This document shows positions 1 to 10,041 of a stretch of 21,900 nucleotides of DNA, one piece after another. Position 1 is the first letter of the stretch; every line of letters begins with the position of its first letter. The notes under the pieces were generated by a model, which was not told the origin of the DNA, searched no databases, and saw only the letters and a program-made list of their open reading frames with translations. A program made the translations under genes and the position numbers. This DNA comes from Collodictyon triciliatum (Eukaryota; CRuMs), in the NCBI GenBank assembly GCA_043381765.1, contig JBHJMP010001164.1, positions 1-21,900 of the forward strand. Direction: 5' to 3'.

Positions 1-100
1 ATGTATGTATGTATGTATGTATGTATGTATGTATGTATGTATGTATGTATGTATGTATGTATGTATGTATGTATGTATGTATGTATGGATGGATGGATGA
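1..100. repeat. (ATGT)n microsatellite with an (ATGG)n tail
   Basis: A perfect tetranucleotide tract ATGT runs from the window edge to about base 86 and then turns into ATGG units up to about base 100. It probably extends beyond the window. No coding role is visible. Confidence 0.97.
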
Positions 101-857
101 ATTGAAAACGCCTTTTAGAAACGCAATTTTCTTTTGTATTGCAATGCTTTATTTCCTTTGGACAATTATATTGCGTAAACAATAGAGTTAAATACAAACG
201 TTCATCTTGGCTCCCAATTTTTAGGAGATTTGTTGCAGAAAACACAAAAAGGAATTGTTTGTATGTGCACCTGACTCAGTTTTTTGTAATATGTGTAATA
301 GCGCATATCCTTTTGCCAAAGCTAAAGACATCTTCACCACAAAATACCGCTTATAATTTCATGTGTTTTTTCCCGTCACAACAAACCATGGTAAATTTTA
401 ATGCTTCGTAAATATGAGAAAAATTGCTCAAATATCAATACCGCAACTTTATAAGTTTTCAAAAGCCTCACGAGGCAAAATTGGTATTATGCGACCATTG
501 CATCGCTTCTGAACCCATCAGGAACGTTCAACGATAATACAATAAATATCTATAAGACTAATATTTGGTGGAACCTTCACATTTTTAATACTTTATAACT
601 GCATGAAAAGTAGAGAATCAATAACGCATAGGGGTTGATGGCTCAAATAACACACATTTCATAGAAAGTAGAACGAACTGATTCATGCAACCATCTGTTG
701 GTTCATTTCACGCTTTTAAATAATAAGAAAATATCTTGATGCATTTGCAAATGAGAGGCTTCGCAATACCACCACCAACAAATAAATAAGAAAAATGAAC
801 ATACATCCTGCAGAATCATGTAAATATTCATAAAAGCTATTATTTTAATTATTCCAG
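101..857. other. AT-rich DNA with no gene I can support
   Basis: Open frames here are short, lack family resemblance and are of the kind expected by chance in AT-rich sequence; the one at 139-411 begins with TTG, not ATG. It may be intergenic or hold introns of a gene whose exons I cannot recognise. Confidence 0.5.
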
Positions 858-1079
858 ATGAAAAACATCGATCACATGGTTCAATATGATGGTTACGACG
901 ATTTTTCTAAGACCGCATGTGCATTTTATAAGACAATGAACTCACTTACATGTCTAAGTTTTGAAGAACTAATTATTGTGTTTACTGGGAACTGCATTAT
1001 GTTTTTAACGGCTTGGTACGGAAGGTTACCATTCATAGGTATATTTGCTGCCGAAACAGGTATAAAAACCTCTGTATAA
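858..1079 (+). CDS. possible 3'-terminal exon, unidentified
   Basis: A 73-codon open frame starts with ATG directly after a plausible splice acceptor (TTTTAATTATTCCAG, ending at 857), ends in TAA and has AATAAA 13 bases after the stop (1092-1097). This fits either a terminal exon or a short gene. The residues (Phe/Cys/Thr-rich, one hydrophobic stretch around residues 38-52) match nothing I know. No upstream exon could be joined with confidence, and a chance open frame is just as possible. Confidence 0.2.
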   Translation: MKNIDHMVQYDGYDDFSKTACAFYKTMNSLTCLSFEELIIVFTGNCIMFLTAWYGRLPFIGIFAAETGIKTSV

Positions 1080-1512
1080 TCTCGTAAGTAAAATAAAGAG
1101 TCCTCGTTAAACAGGAACCTGATTTATGAAGCCAAAGGACAAGTAAATGAATAAAAGGTATGTGACTCGTTTTTCTGGTGTTCGATTGGGAATGACAAAG
1201 TAGTATCCAGCCGACCCATTACAACGCGATGATGAAAAGCTCAGCTATGACAGGGATTTTTAAATATCCACACACCCGTAATCCTTGCCACACATGTGAT
1301 TCAGTAAACCGAAAAAAAATATTATAATACAATCATGTTATTAAGAGGAGTCTCTAAAAGCCAACTGACAACGAATTCAATCCAATACCCTGTCTTCTCT
1401 TCGCACAATATATATCACAAACTTTGAGCACAAAAATAAGGGGGAATATTGCGGTTGTCTGTGCCTTGATTGACCTTGATTTGGCTTGCAAAAGAGACCG
1501 ACAGCTTTGTGG
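1080..1512. other. unassigned stretch
   Basis: On the minus strand a frame stays open for about 58 codons (roughly 1510 down to 1340). It could be entered from the small gene at 1513-1761 if an acceptor ending in CAATAG is used. I see no family signature in it and leave it unassigned. Confidence 0.35.
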
Positions 1513-1761
1513 CTATTGCGCTAATTGGCGAGCATTTCGGTGTTGCGCTAGTTGAGAATTTTGTGCTTTTACTATTGCTATGGATTTGTTATAGTCTTTG
1601 TCATCGCGGTGTGGTTTCTCATACTCCTTTTTCCACAGCAATAAAACAATAATATTGAAGCTGCAAGCCAAGTGTGCGACAGCAGAGGCAAATGTCCGGG
1701 AATACACACACCAAACCTTCCGCTTCTTTGCCCTCGGAGTCCGAAGGATAATGTCGCTCAT
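1513..1761 (-). CDS. first exons of a small unidentified gene (divergent from NEK10)
   Basis: Two exons can be joined. Exon 1 (1761-1717, 15 codons) encodes MSDIILRTPRAKKRK and ends at GTTTGG. A 90-bp intron follows, the usual size here, with acceptor GGAAAAAG. Exon 2 (1626 down) begins EYEKPHRDDKDYNKSIAI and stays open to a TAG at 1513-1515, or leaves earlier through a GTAAAA donor for further exons. Phase is 0 at the junction. Exon 1 ends in a basic AKKRK patch that could be a nuclear signal. The product would be 52 residues if it stops here. I do not recognise the family. The ATG lies 530 bp from the divergent NEK10 start, so a shared promoter is likely. Confidence 0.4.
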   Translation of the reverse strand: MSDIILRTPRAKKRKVWCVYSRTFASAVAHLACSFNIIVLLLWKKEYEKPHRDDKDYNKSIAIVKAQNSQLAQHRNARQLAQ

Positions 1762-2291
1762 ATTAAATATCTGGGTTGTGCAGCGAATGGTGTTGGGTGT
1801 TTGCGTATCTTATCTTGCCTCTTTTTATTCCGTCCTCCGTTGCCGCCCACTTGATCACATACGAGCGCCATTTTTTTCATCTACTTTTTCTTTACTTTTT
1901 GCTCGTACGTATCGCTTTTATATTTTTTTATACGAGATTTATTCTTAACATGTGAGTTCTTTTGATACGTTATGATGATACCATAGTCTTGAACAGAGTT
2001 AGTTTTCTCAAAGAAAACAAACAAGAAAAACAAACAAGAAAAACAAACAAGAAAAACAAACAAGAAAAACAAACAAGAAAAACAAACAAGAAAAACAAAC
2101 AAGAAAAACAAACAAGAGAAACAAACAAGAAAAACAAGCAAGCAAGCAAACAAACAAAAGCTATAGAAAAGAAAAAAAGTTTTAGAAAACCTACACTTAC
2201 TCGGTCTAACCCACAAAGCAAAAAGACAGCCGGTTCTGAGCAGACGCTGTGGGAGAGCAGAGTCAAGGAGTAGCGTGAAACCTTCTGCAAG
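1762..2291. promoter_or_regulatory. intergenic, probably bidirectional promoter region
   Basis: This 530-bp stretch lies between two start codons pointing away from each other and must hold the NEK10 promoter and 5' UTR. Its main feature is the 13-bp tandem repeat listed separately. I could not pick out a convincing TATA box or other core element. Confidence 0.45.
2013..2158 (+). repeat. 13-bp tandem repeat (ACAAACAAGAAAA)n
   Basis: About nine nearly perfect copies of ACAAACAAGAAAA, with one A-to-G variant near 2117, grade into AAGC and AAAC tetramers from about 2137 to 2158. Because 13 is not a multiple of 3, the plus strand reads as a Lys/Gln/Asn/Thr-rich peptide with a 13-residue period and the minus strand as a Phe/Leu/Val/Cys-rich one. 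Both long open frames are repeat artefacts. The array ends about 135 bp upstream of the NEK10 start. Confidence 0.95.
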
Positions 2292-4774
2292 ATGTCTTTT
2301 GGCATCGAATCGGAGGCTTTTTTGATCCAACTGGCGGATTCAGTACGCTCCAAAACACCAGACAAAGTGAGATTGGTGCCTCTCCAGGACGATACGCACG
2401 ACCCAGGGAGCATCACAGTAGTTTGTGAAGCGCACCTTTTGGAGCAGTTTATTCTCACTTACTCTGACACTTATGACTTCGCCGAGGCTCGGCATCTACA
2501 TGCAGATGTTTTCTGTGGGTTATTGAACAATCGCTTGTTGGACGCGTATGCATCTATTTCTTGCATAATTAATGAATGTTTCTGTTTTGTGAGAGTATCA
2601 AGCCAATCATGTGGAATGCGTTCAATGTTTTTTTTTTTTGATGATTTATTCATGCTTTTCTACTATATTCTCTCTGCCTGTGAATGAAAGCCCGTTTTCC
2701 TCTATGCTTCGCCCATAAATGTCAATTTGAACCATATTAAATAGGTGTTGGTTATCGACAGCAAACATGGATGATATCCTTCGTGTTTTACAGGGAATAC
2801 GTCTTCTTGTTCGAGATATTGAGTTTTTGGTATTACAATCCCATTTGTCTTTGAAATATATTTTGTTTCAAAATGTCACATTACAAATATTTGCATATTG
2901 TTTTTTCTACTTTCAACTGAATATTGTTGGAACAGGGAGCCGAATCAGAATTCAAAGTCGAATAAACCAAAAACTATTTCATCGGTTTAATAGGAACTCT
3001 TGTACAGAGGCAACGGTACAGAGATACTTGGAAATCTGCTTGACTGCTACTCAAAACAACATTTTGAGGATGAACACCAGATATTCTACAATGAATCAAT
3101 CATAGAGATTGTCAGTGAGTGTTTGCTTACACCTTTTTAATAGAAAATGTATTCTGTGAAACTGATTCACCATTTTCTGAGGTATTATATTTCACTAAAA
3201 AGGATCTTAAAAAAAAAAAGGTATATCGAAAAGGTTTGCTGCAAACCCTGAAATGAGAGCAGCGCTAATCCAATTTGGCATCCATCGTACAATTGTATCT
3301 TTACTCTATTCAGGGGATGCGATGATTTTGCAGTGCTCGATAGTAGCTCTTATTAATATATGTTTAAGGTTAATTTACAGATACCTTGATTGTGGAAACT
3401 TTCCTATAAATATTGTTTGAAAAAAGTAACATCTTCATCGAATTATTTAAGTAACTTTATTCCCCTACTCCAGCGATCAATACAGTGCAGAAATTGGGCG
3501 TCTTGATTGCGTCGAAATATTGCTGCGTATTATACAAGAATGTGAAGAGTCTTTGACCATTTTAGCGTCTGATTTGCTCGATTTACTTACGAAAGTAGAA
3601 GAGAACAGATTGCGACTTAAGCTTTCCGACGGAATAAGAACAATTCTAAAGTATAACGATGCTCAGCTCTAATTAATATTTAAATGCATTATTTGACGGT
3701 TTGAATTACTTTTCTGAATTTATTTTTGCTTGAAATTATCAAAGCATATTGAACCAGAAGGGAGATGCAAAGGTTGTAAAGGCTTTGCTGAACACTATCA
3801 CGAATTCAGCAATTGATCATGACATGTGCAAGCAAGTGCGCCTTCATGGGGGAATACCTTTGCTATTATCATTCCTGAGGTTCATTTTTTTCCGCCTTAA
3901 AGCTGCCTGCGTGTAAGATTGTGAACGCTACTTTTTTTTTTTAACGATGATTTAAATCGAGAAGTTCGTCGGGCACAAATATGAGCACATCAACAGGCAA
4001 TTTATCGTATCCTGCCAATGTAGTCGTGAGGTGATAATCATATATTTACTTTGTGATATAACTGCGCTAATTTCCTATTATTTTTCGTGGATTATAATCT
4101 TAACTTTGATAATAAAACTTTCTGAATTTAGTGTTTGTACTGCCTTGAGTCAACTATGTTTGAATGACGATAATGCCTATTCAGTGCGAATGTGCAATGG
4201 AGTTTACCTGTTGGGTCAACTATTAATTTATGATAAATGGGTAAATCTTAATTTAAATACCCATTAATTCATTCACAATAAGAAACGATTGGGTGGTTTT
4301 TTTTCATAATTTATGTAAACTCTATATATATTGAATAATACAATTTAATTGATAAATAATTCATGAAACTAGATATTGGAAGATGACCCTGATATTCGCG
4401 AGAATATTCAGCTACAAGCTTTTAGAACTCTTCGCTATGTATTTTCAGTTGAGAGGAATCGAAAGATATTCAAGAGACTATTTCCGGCTGAAATATTTGA
4501 ATTGTTCATCGATATAGGGCATTACAGAAAGGACCTTGAAGATTACAAACTGATGGTTTCAAAATTCAATGATTTGCAGGTGTTTATAAAAGACGTTTTC
4601 CCTGAAAGGGGTCTCATGAAAATATTATTTTAGTATCATAAAGGTGTCTTATCTCTTGATGGTCAGTCTTGTTGATTATTCTTTCAAAATAATGCTGATA
4701 ATATGAAGGTATCTGATATGGATCAAATCCGAGTCTCATTAGATGATATCAACATATTTAAGGGACCTGTCCAG
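2292..4774 (+). other. NEK10: NEK10 exons 1-10: armadillo-like N-terminal region and linker
   Basis: Exons: 2292-2545, 2745-2829, 2994-3114, 3221-3368, 3474-3650, 3745-3879, 3962-4030, 4132-4240, 4373-4579, 4709-4774 (residues 1 to about 457). The helical repeats read like NEK10, for example LRVLQGIRLLVRD (exon 2), NPEMRAALIQFGIHRTIVSLL (exon 4, shown only in part here as its start and end agree with NEK10) and NDDNAYSVRMCNGVYLLGQL (exon 8). Exon 7 is Ser-rich (SSSGTNMSTSTGNLSY) and matches a variable Ser-rich loop at this place in NEK10. The acceptor of exon 4 is unusual, a run of A ending in AG (3210-3220); the phase and an upstream TAA force it. Confidence 0.85.
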
Positions 4775-7700
4775 GTGCGTTACTTATGTTATATTCAACC
4801 CATATACTAATACCTTGCAATCCAATGTATCAACATATATCCATTACTTCCTTACACCATTTAATCTCTATTTTGCATACACTTTGAATCATAAAAGCGC
4901 CATGTTCGTGACTATGCCGTTCAAGAGATGATTGGAAAAGGTGGCTTTGGGAGTGTTTGGCAGGTGGATTCTCTCTCCCTCATTTTTACGTACATTTTGC
5001 TATCTCTTCCATGGGGATAATTTAGTTCATTTAGTATCTACTAGCAACGTCTTATATTGGTGCGACCTATTTTCTTTGTAGGTGAAGAAAGACTCTGCCG
5101 AGCAATTATTTGCCATGAAAGAGCTGTCACTGTCCGAGTCCGGTCTTACAAAAGAGGATGTATCGAGTGATTCCACTGAGGTTGGGAAGGAGGTGAACAT
5201 ATTGAACAAGGTCAGAGAAAAGGCTTCTCTTTATCATGATTTGAATAAAGATAATGCTCATCACGGAGCAGAAATAATTGAACCTCTTTTTGATTTTCTT
5301 CTCTTCTGCAGTTGGACCATCCCAACATCGTAAAGTATTATCAGTCATTTATCGAAAACGATCACCTTTACATCATCATGGAGCTTGTTGACGGTAAGCG
5401 ATGTTATCTATGGTTAATATGTTTTATTTGTAAATCTCTTGTGGTTATTTTGCAACACCAGTGATAATGGTAATCCTTGAACAACTCATGATAAAATTAT
5501 CGTTTATTGCTAAAGGTGCGTCATTGCTGGATCACCTGAATTCGTTAAATGAAAAGGTTTTTTTATTTCAATCGACAAGCTGTTAACTTGAGCTAATTTG
5601 TGTTTATTGTTCATCCTCAATATACATTCGAAAGCAATTTCTAAAATGCATACAGGGCCAACGAATGGACGAAAATAGAATGTGGCAAATATTCACTCAG
5701 ATTTGTATGGCGCTAAAGTACATCCACAAAGACAAGAATATAGTTCACAGAGATTTAACACCATCAAATGTGATGATTAATTCACACAATCAAGTCAAAC
5801 TAGGTAATTCAAACAGCTTTCTTGTGTAAATTGTTTGGATATGTGAGAGCTGTGTTGGCTTATTAATTTCATATATCGCAGCTGACTTTGGTCTAGCCAG
5901 GCAAAGAAAAACAGATGCAAGTATGATGAAATCAGTCGTAGGGACGATAGTATACTCTTGGTAACAATTTTATATTTTGATCATAGTAGTTATTAGACAG
6001 AGAGTTTACAGTTTGTGACTAGAGCCGGGGAATTTAATGTCAGAAGAAGACATACCATTTAATTAATTACGATTGGTTAATTCATACGCTAGCCCTGAGA
6101 TAATCCAGCACGAGCTCTACGACGAAAAAGCAGATATTTGGTCACTTGGGTGCATATTGTAATTGCGCTTATCACTATTATATAACCTAAAAAAAAAATA
6201 TTCTCAAGTATCACTCCCCAGCACAGATCCGCCATTCATTAAGTAAGCAGTATCTAATCATTTTAAGATATCAAATGGCCACATCACAACCACCCTTCAA
6301 TGGCTCGAACATGCTAACCATAGCTCGGAAGGTTTGTAATTATGGCAAGTTTTAAACATTATATAACTGGCAACATTGAGTGACATCCAATCATCATTGA
6401 TATTGCCCGTGATTACATGCTAGATTGTCGAGATTGAATATGAACCTATTCCTACTGGAATGTTCTCTCCACTTCTCTATCNNNNNNNNNNNNNNNNNNN
6501 NNNNNNNNNNNNNNNNNNNNNNNNNNNNNNNNNNNNNNNNNNNNNNNNNNNNNNNNNNNNNNNNNNNNNNNNNNNNNNNNNNNNNNNNNNNNNNNNNNNN
6601 NNNNNNNNNNNNNNNNNNNNNNNNNNNNNNNNNNNNNNNNNNNNNNNNNNNNNNNNNNNNNNNNNNNNNNNNNNNNNNNNNNNNNNNNNNNNNNNNNNNN
6701 NNNNNNNNNNNNNNNNNNNNNNNNNNNNNNNNNNNNNNNNNNNNNNNNNNNNNNNNNNNNNNNNNNNNNNNNNNNNNNNNNNNNNNNNNNNNNNNNNNNN
6801 NNNNNNNNNNNNNNNNNNNNNNNNNNNNNNNNNNNNNNNNNNNNNNNNNNNNNNNNNNNNNNNNNNNNNNNNNNNNNNNNNNNNNNNNNNNNNNNNNNNN
6901 NNNNNNNNNNNNNNNNNNNNNNNNNNNNNNNNNNNNNNNNNNNNNNNNNNNNNNNNNNNNNNNNNNNNNNNNNNNNNNNNNNNNNNNNNNNNNNNNNNNN
7001 NNNNNNNNNNNNNNNNNNNNNNNNNNNNNNNNNNNNNNNNNNNNNNNNNNNNNNNNNNNNNNNNCATGAGGGAATCCGAATGGATACTTACTACAAGACC
7101 CTTGAAACGCTGCAGAGAACTGTTGATGAGAATGCAGAATTACTAAAGAAAGTTCGCCTATTAGAGGTTTGCACCTTGAAGAGCTGAATCATTATTTATC
7201 ATTTGTGTTGGTAGTATCTCAATTTCATTATTCAAACATTATATAAGTCGCCTTGTATATATATTAACTATGACCTAATGACTTGATGACCTTTGACTCT
7301 TTTGTTCGGTTCAATTATTTAAACTTTGCATCGAAACAATAGTCTCAAATCGTCCCTTCAGTCTCATCTAAACAGAGCGATTCATCAATTACCAGTTCTT
7401 TTTCTTACGACTCTTTGGAACTCTTTGAACAGATCTTCGAAGAAGTTTGTAAATATATATATTCGACTAGAACCAACTCTTGCAAGAAAGATTATTTGGA
7501 TAGAAACTTTGACCGCACATTGAATTCGTCTCAATTTTTCTGTATAACTATATGATTATAAAATTTTATGACTCATCACAGAGAAAATTACTGAGGAGAT
7601 ACCAGCAAGAGAATGAAGACTTGAGAAGAGAGTCGGCCGTTGCTTTGCAGGTCTCTTATTATAATAAATTATTCTGACGGAATTTATTTTGTTCAAATAT

Positions 7701-9784
7701 TTATGATGCTTTTTTTTTATTTCATCCTTTAGATTGCTCATGACGCAAAGTCTGAAGCAGAGGAACTTAAGAGAAAACTCAGGAAAAATGAAGTCGAGAG
7801 TCAAGTGAGATGATAAAACAAATCGATCTATTCTCAAATTTTACATTATTTTATTATAGCCTGGTATACGTTTATTCAGGCAAGATTAGAAGAGGACCTC
7901 CGTGCCTCACGACAACAGCAACGAACTGAGATTCATGAATTAACTACAAGAATACAATCCATTGAAAGATCTGCTGCCGAAGAAAAGCGAAAGGTTCAGT
8001 TATAAATATTATACGGTTTATTACTGAACTATCTTTTCTCTTATTTTATTTTTTTTACCACTGTATACAACTCCATTACATCTTTTCAACATATCTGCTG
8101 AAAAACGCGCCCTTTTGCTGACTTAATATCCCTTTTTATATTTGGACATAAGCTCCTTGAAGAGAGAGATCAATACTCCATCAAGCTGGATGTATTAAAA
8201 TCAGGAGTGGCCGAATTCAAAATGGAAGCAAAAAGAGCACGTGAAGAGAAGTCTCGGTCAGATGATATACTTGAGGTGCGATGGAGTTTTTATGTGCAAA
8301 TTAGTATACCTTCATCGTTTCTTTAAAATATTGCATGTCTCCTGTATTGGCAGGAATATTGATTCAATTTATGCTTATGAAAATACACATTCAATCATAC
8401 AGCGACTGAAGTTGGAGAATGAAATCATGGTTCGAAAAATCAACCAACTTACTGCTGAGAATGTACAGCTGGCAGGTTAGTTGTTTTTATTTTCCCCTCC
8501 TCACAGTTAATGTCCTCTTTTTTTTTAGTTCATATATTAAATTATTAACTAATTAACTGACTGCTGGATATGAAAAGGCCTGCGTATTTAATTTTTCTTG
8601 CATCTAATACGCAATTTCAACTTTCACAGAATCTAGGACCCAGCCAACCGCCAGTCTTGAAAAAGTACCCCTCAAATTTCATTCTCGTATTTACATGCAG
8701 AATCAATCCTCAAAGTTGATAGGCACCTGTCTAAATTGAGTGAAAAGGTGTATACTTGTGCTAAACTATATGGTGACTTCCAGGTGGAATCGCTTCATCA
8801 GGAAATTAAAACCTTAAGGTCTAGACTAAAAGAAAAGATGGCGGCAAATACAAACGTACCAAATCCCGTGAGTTCAGTAATTGTCATCAAGATGAAAAAT
8901 TGTTTTTTGTTTTTTGTTTTTTGTTTTTTGCATGGTCCATCCTCATCTCGAGTCTCTTGGTGATATCTTGTCTTTAATTCGGTTTTTTAATTTGGTGAGG
9001 TTTTCATGCAAATGAATTCATATAGGGCGACTTTATTCAGCTGCTGAAGGATAAAAGAGACCTCGAGACGAATATCAACAATATAAACAAAAAACTTGCC
9101 CAAAAGGAAGCCAGGTAAATTCCAACAAGCATATTCTTAAACCATGGACTTGTATTCGCTAATAATAATACTTATGGCACTAGTGTGGCTAAGTCTATAT
9201 ATATAATGGCTAATTGGTACTTTTTTTTTCTTATCTGCACCTATTTTATTTCCCCGTATTGTTTCCGTCGACATGACAGGTGTGAACAACTTGAAAGAGA
9301 GATTCAGCAGCTGCGTGATGAGATGGGCCAATTCAAACAAATTGAAAATACGGCCCACTTGCAAATGGAAAATCTTCACTCGCAGATTAACTCCCTTTCC
9401 AACGAACTGAAGCGGGCTTATCAATCACTCAGAGAACTCGCCACTTCAAACTCTCCCTTCATTACTGACCCAGGGGAACATCCTTCTACGGACCGCTCTC
9501 CGGATGATTTGACGCAGCGCGGAAAGCGTGTTGCATACAGCGATTACGTCCAACTTCGTCGAGAAAATGCCTTGTTGAAGGCACAAATATCTGAGCTTCG
9601 GCGTATGCAGATGCCGATGAACCAGGCCCCGAGCACTCAGTTCAACCCTGCCTCTCCAAATGTGAAGGCTACACCCCAGATCGTGCGTGATATTGAGGAG
9701 CTCTCATATACCCTCCCTGACATCGTACAGTCTCCTGGCACGCCTGTGCACTCAAGTTCCGTAAAAAGCTGGAAACGTTGGTAG
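2292..9784 (+). CDS. NEK10: NEK10-type protein kinase (armadillo-like, kinase, coiled coil)
   Basis: A NIMA-related Ser/Thr kinase of the NEK10 subfamily, spliced from about 30 exons. About 700 codons precede an assembly gap (6482-7064) and about 425 follow it, close to vertebrate NEK10 (near 1,170 residues). The order is armadillo-like N-terminus, kinase domain, coiled-coil tail. The strongest evidence is the linker before the kinase (RLFPAEIFELFIDIGHY, exon 4373-4579), nearly identical to NEK10, together with HPNIVKYY, HRDLTPSN, DFGLA and CPE. In animals NEK10 acts in motile cilia and DNA-damage signalling; a ciliary role here is inferred. ATG 2292 was chosen because it opens the exon whose product aligns with the NEK10 N-terminal region. 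AATAAA lies 104 bp past the TAG. All introns are GT-AG and phases chain throughout. Family is secure; some exon edges are not. Confidence 0.9.
4898..6481 (+). other. NEK10: NEK10 exons 11-19: protein kinase domain, cut by the gap
   Basis: Exons: 4898-4963, 5082-5210, 5312-5393, 5516-5556, 5656-5803, 5882-5960, 6093-6158, 6268-6331, 6424 into the gap. Visible elements are the Gly-rich loop GKGGFGSV; the ATP-binding Lys in FAMKE (about residue 492); Glu of helix C in GKEVNIL; hinge region IIMELVDG; catalytic loop HRDLTPSN (about 594-601); DFG (614-616); an activation segment ending GTIVYSCPE; and DIWSLGCILYQMA. All residues for ATP and Mg binding are present, so an active kinase is expected. 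The catalytic-loop Lys of HRDLKxxN is Thr, as in NEK10 proteins. The last helices of the C-lobe fall in the run of N. Confidence 0.93.
6482..7064. other. assembly gap (583 N)
   Basis: A run of N interrupts the NEK10 gene inside the kinase C-lobe. The missing part should encode roughly the last 40-60 residues of the kinase fold, introns, and the beginning of the coiled-coil tail. The true length is unknown; open frames reported across it are meaningless. Confidence 1.
7065..9784 (+). other. NEK10: NEK10 exons after the gap: long coiled-coil tail
   Basis: Exons: gap to 7166, (optional 7343-7444), 7582-7650, 7733-7804, 7880-7993, 8153-8275, 8403-8475, 8701-8747, 8784-8867, 9026-9114, 9280-9784. 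Almost every exon is a charged heptad-like helix (KKVRLLE, RKLLRRYQQENEDLRRE, LKRKLRKNEVES, LKLENEIMVRKINQL). The last exon has two more helices (QLEREIQQLRDEM; YVQLRRENALLKAQISELRR) separated and followed by Pro/Ser-rich disordered sequence, ending SSVKSWKRW. The tail is richer in coiled coil than the animal C-terminus. It probably mediates dimerisation or docking. Most exons here are whole codons (phase 0), so skipping would keep frame. Confidence 0.8.
8902..8930 (+). repeat. short (GTTTTTT)n heptamer tract in an intron
   Basis: Four copies of a TTTTTTG-type heptamer sit in the intron between NEK10 exons 8784-8867 and 9026-9114, between a GTGAGT donor and the TATAG acceptor. Confidence 0.85.
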
Positions 9785-9887
9785 ACTTTCTCTTTTATCT
9801 TCTCTTCTCTTCTCTTTTTTCTTATAATTCAGATTTCGGAATCACTCAGGTAATATAAGACCAAGTACATCAGCATGAGCAATGTTT

Positions 9888-9893
9888 AATAAA
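9888..9893 (+). terminator. candidate poly(A) signal of the NEK10 gene
   Basis: AATAAA lies 104 bp after the NEK10 stop codon (9782-9784). It is the first canonical hexamer downstream on the plus strand. Confidence 0.6.
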
Positions 9894-10014
9894 TGAACGT
9901 ATTGCAAACTCTAGTTGTGACAGGCACGAAAATAAATTTTCATGTAGAAACTAAACTGCCGCGCGTGAAGGAAAAAAATCCTTTTTGTTTTGTGCTTTTT
10001 ATAAGAAGTTAACT

Positions 10015-10020
10015 TTTATT
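10015..10020 (-). terminator. candidate poly(A) signal of the Sfi1-like gene
   Basis: TTTATT on the plus strand reads AATAAA on the minus strand, 22 bp after the inferred stop codon (TAG, 10044-10042). The two convergent genes therefore end about 120 bp apart. Confidence 0.5.
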
Positions 10021-10041
10021 TTTTCTTTCCTTTTTTTTTTT

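Noticed and set aside
1881-2458. Long Phe/Leu/Val/Cys-rich and Lys/Gln-rich open frames
   Set aside because: They are translations of the 13-bp tandem repeat and have no other support.
6425-7146. Open frames spanning the run of N
   Set aside because: Unknown bases cannot contain a readable stop; only the flanking NEK10 exons are real.
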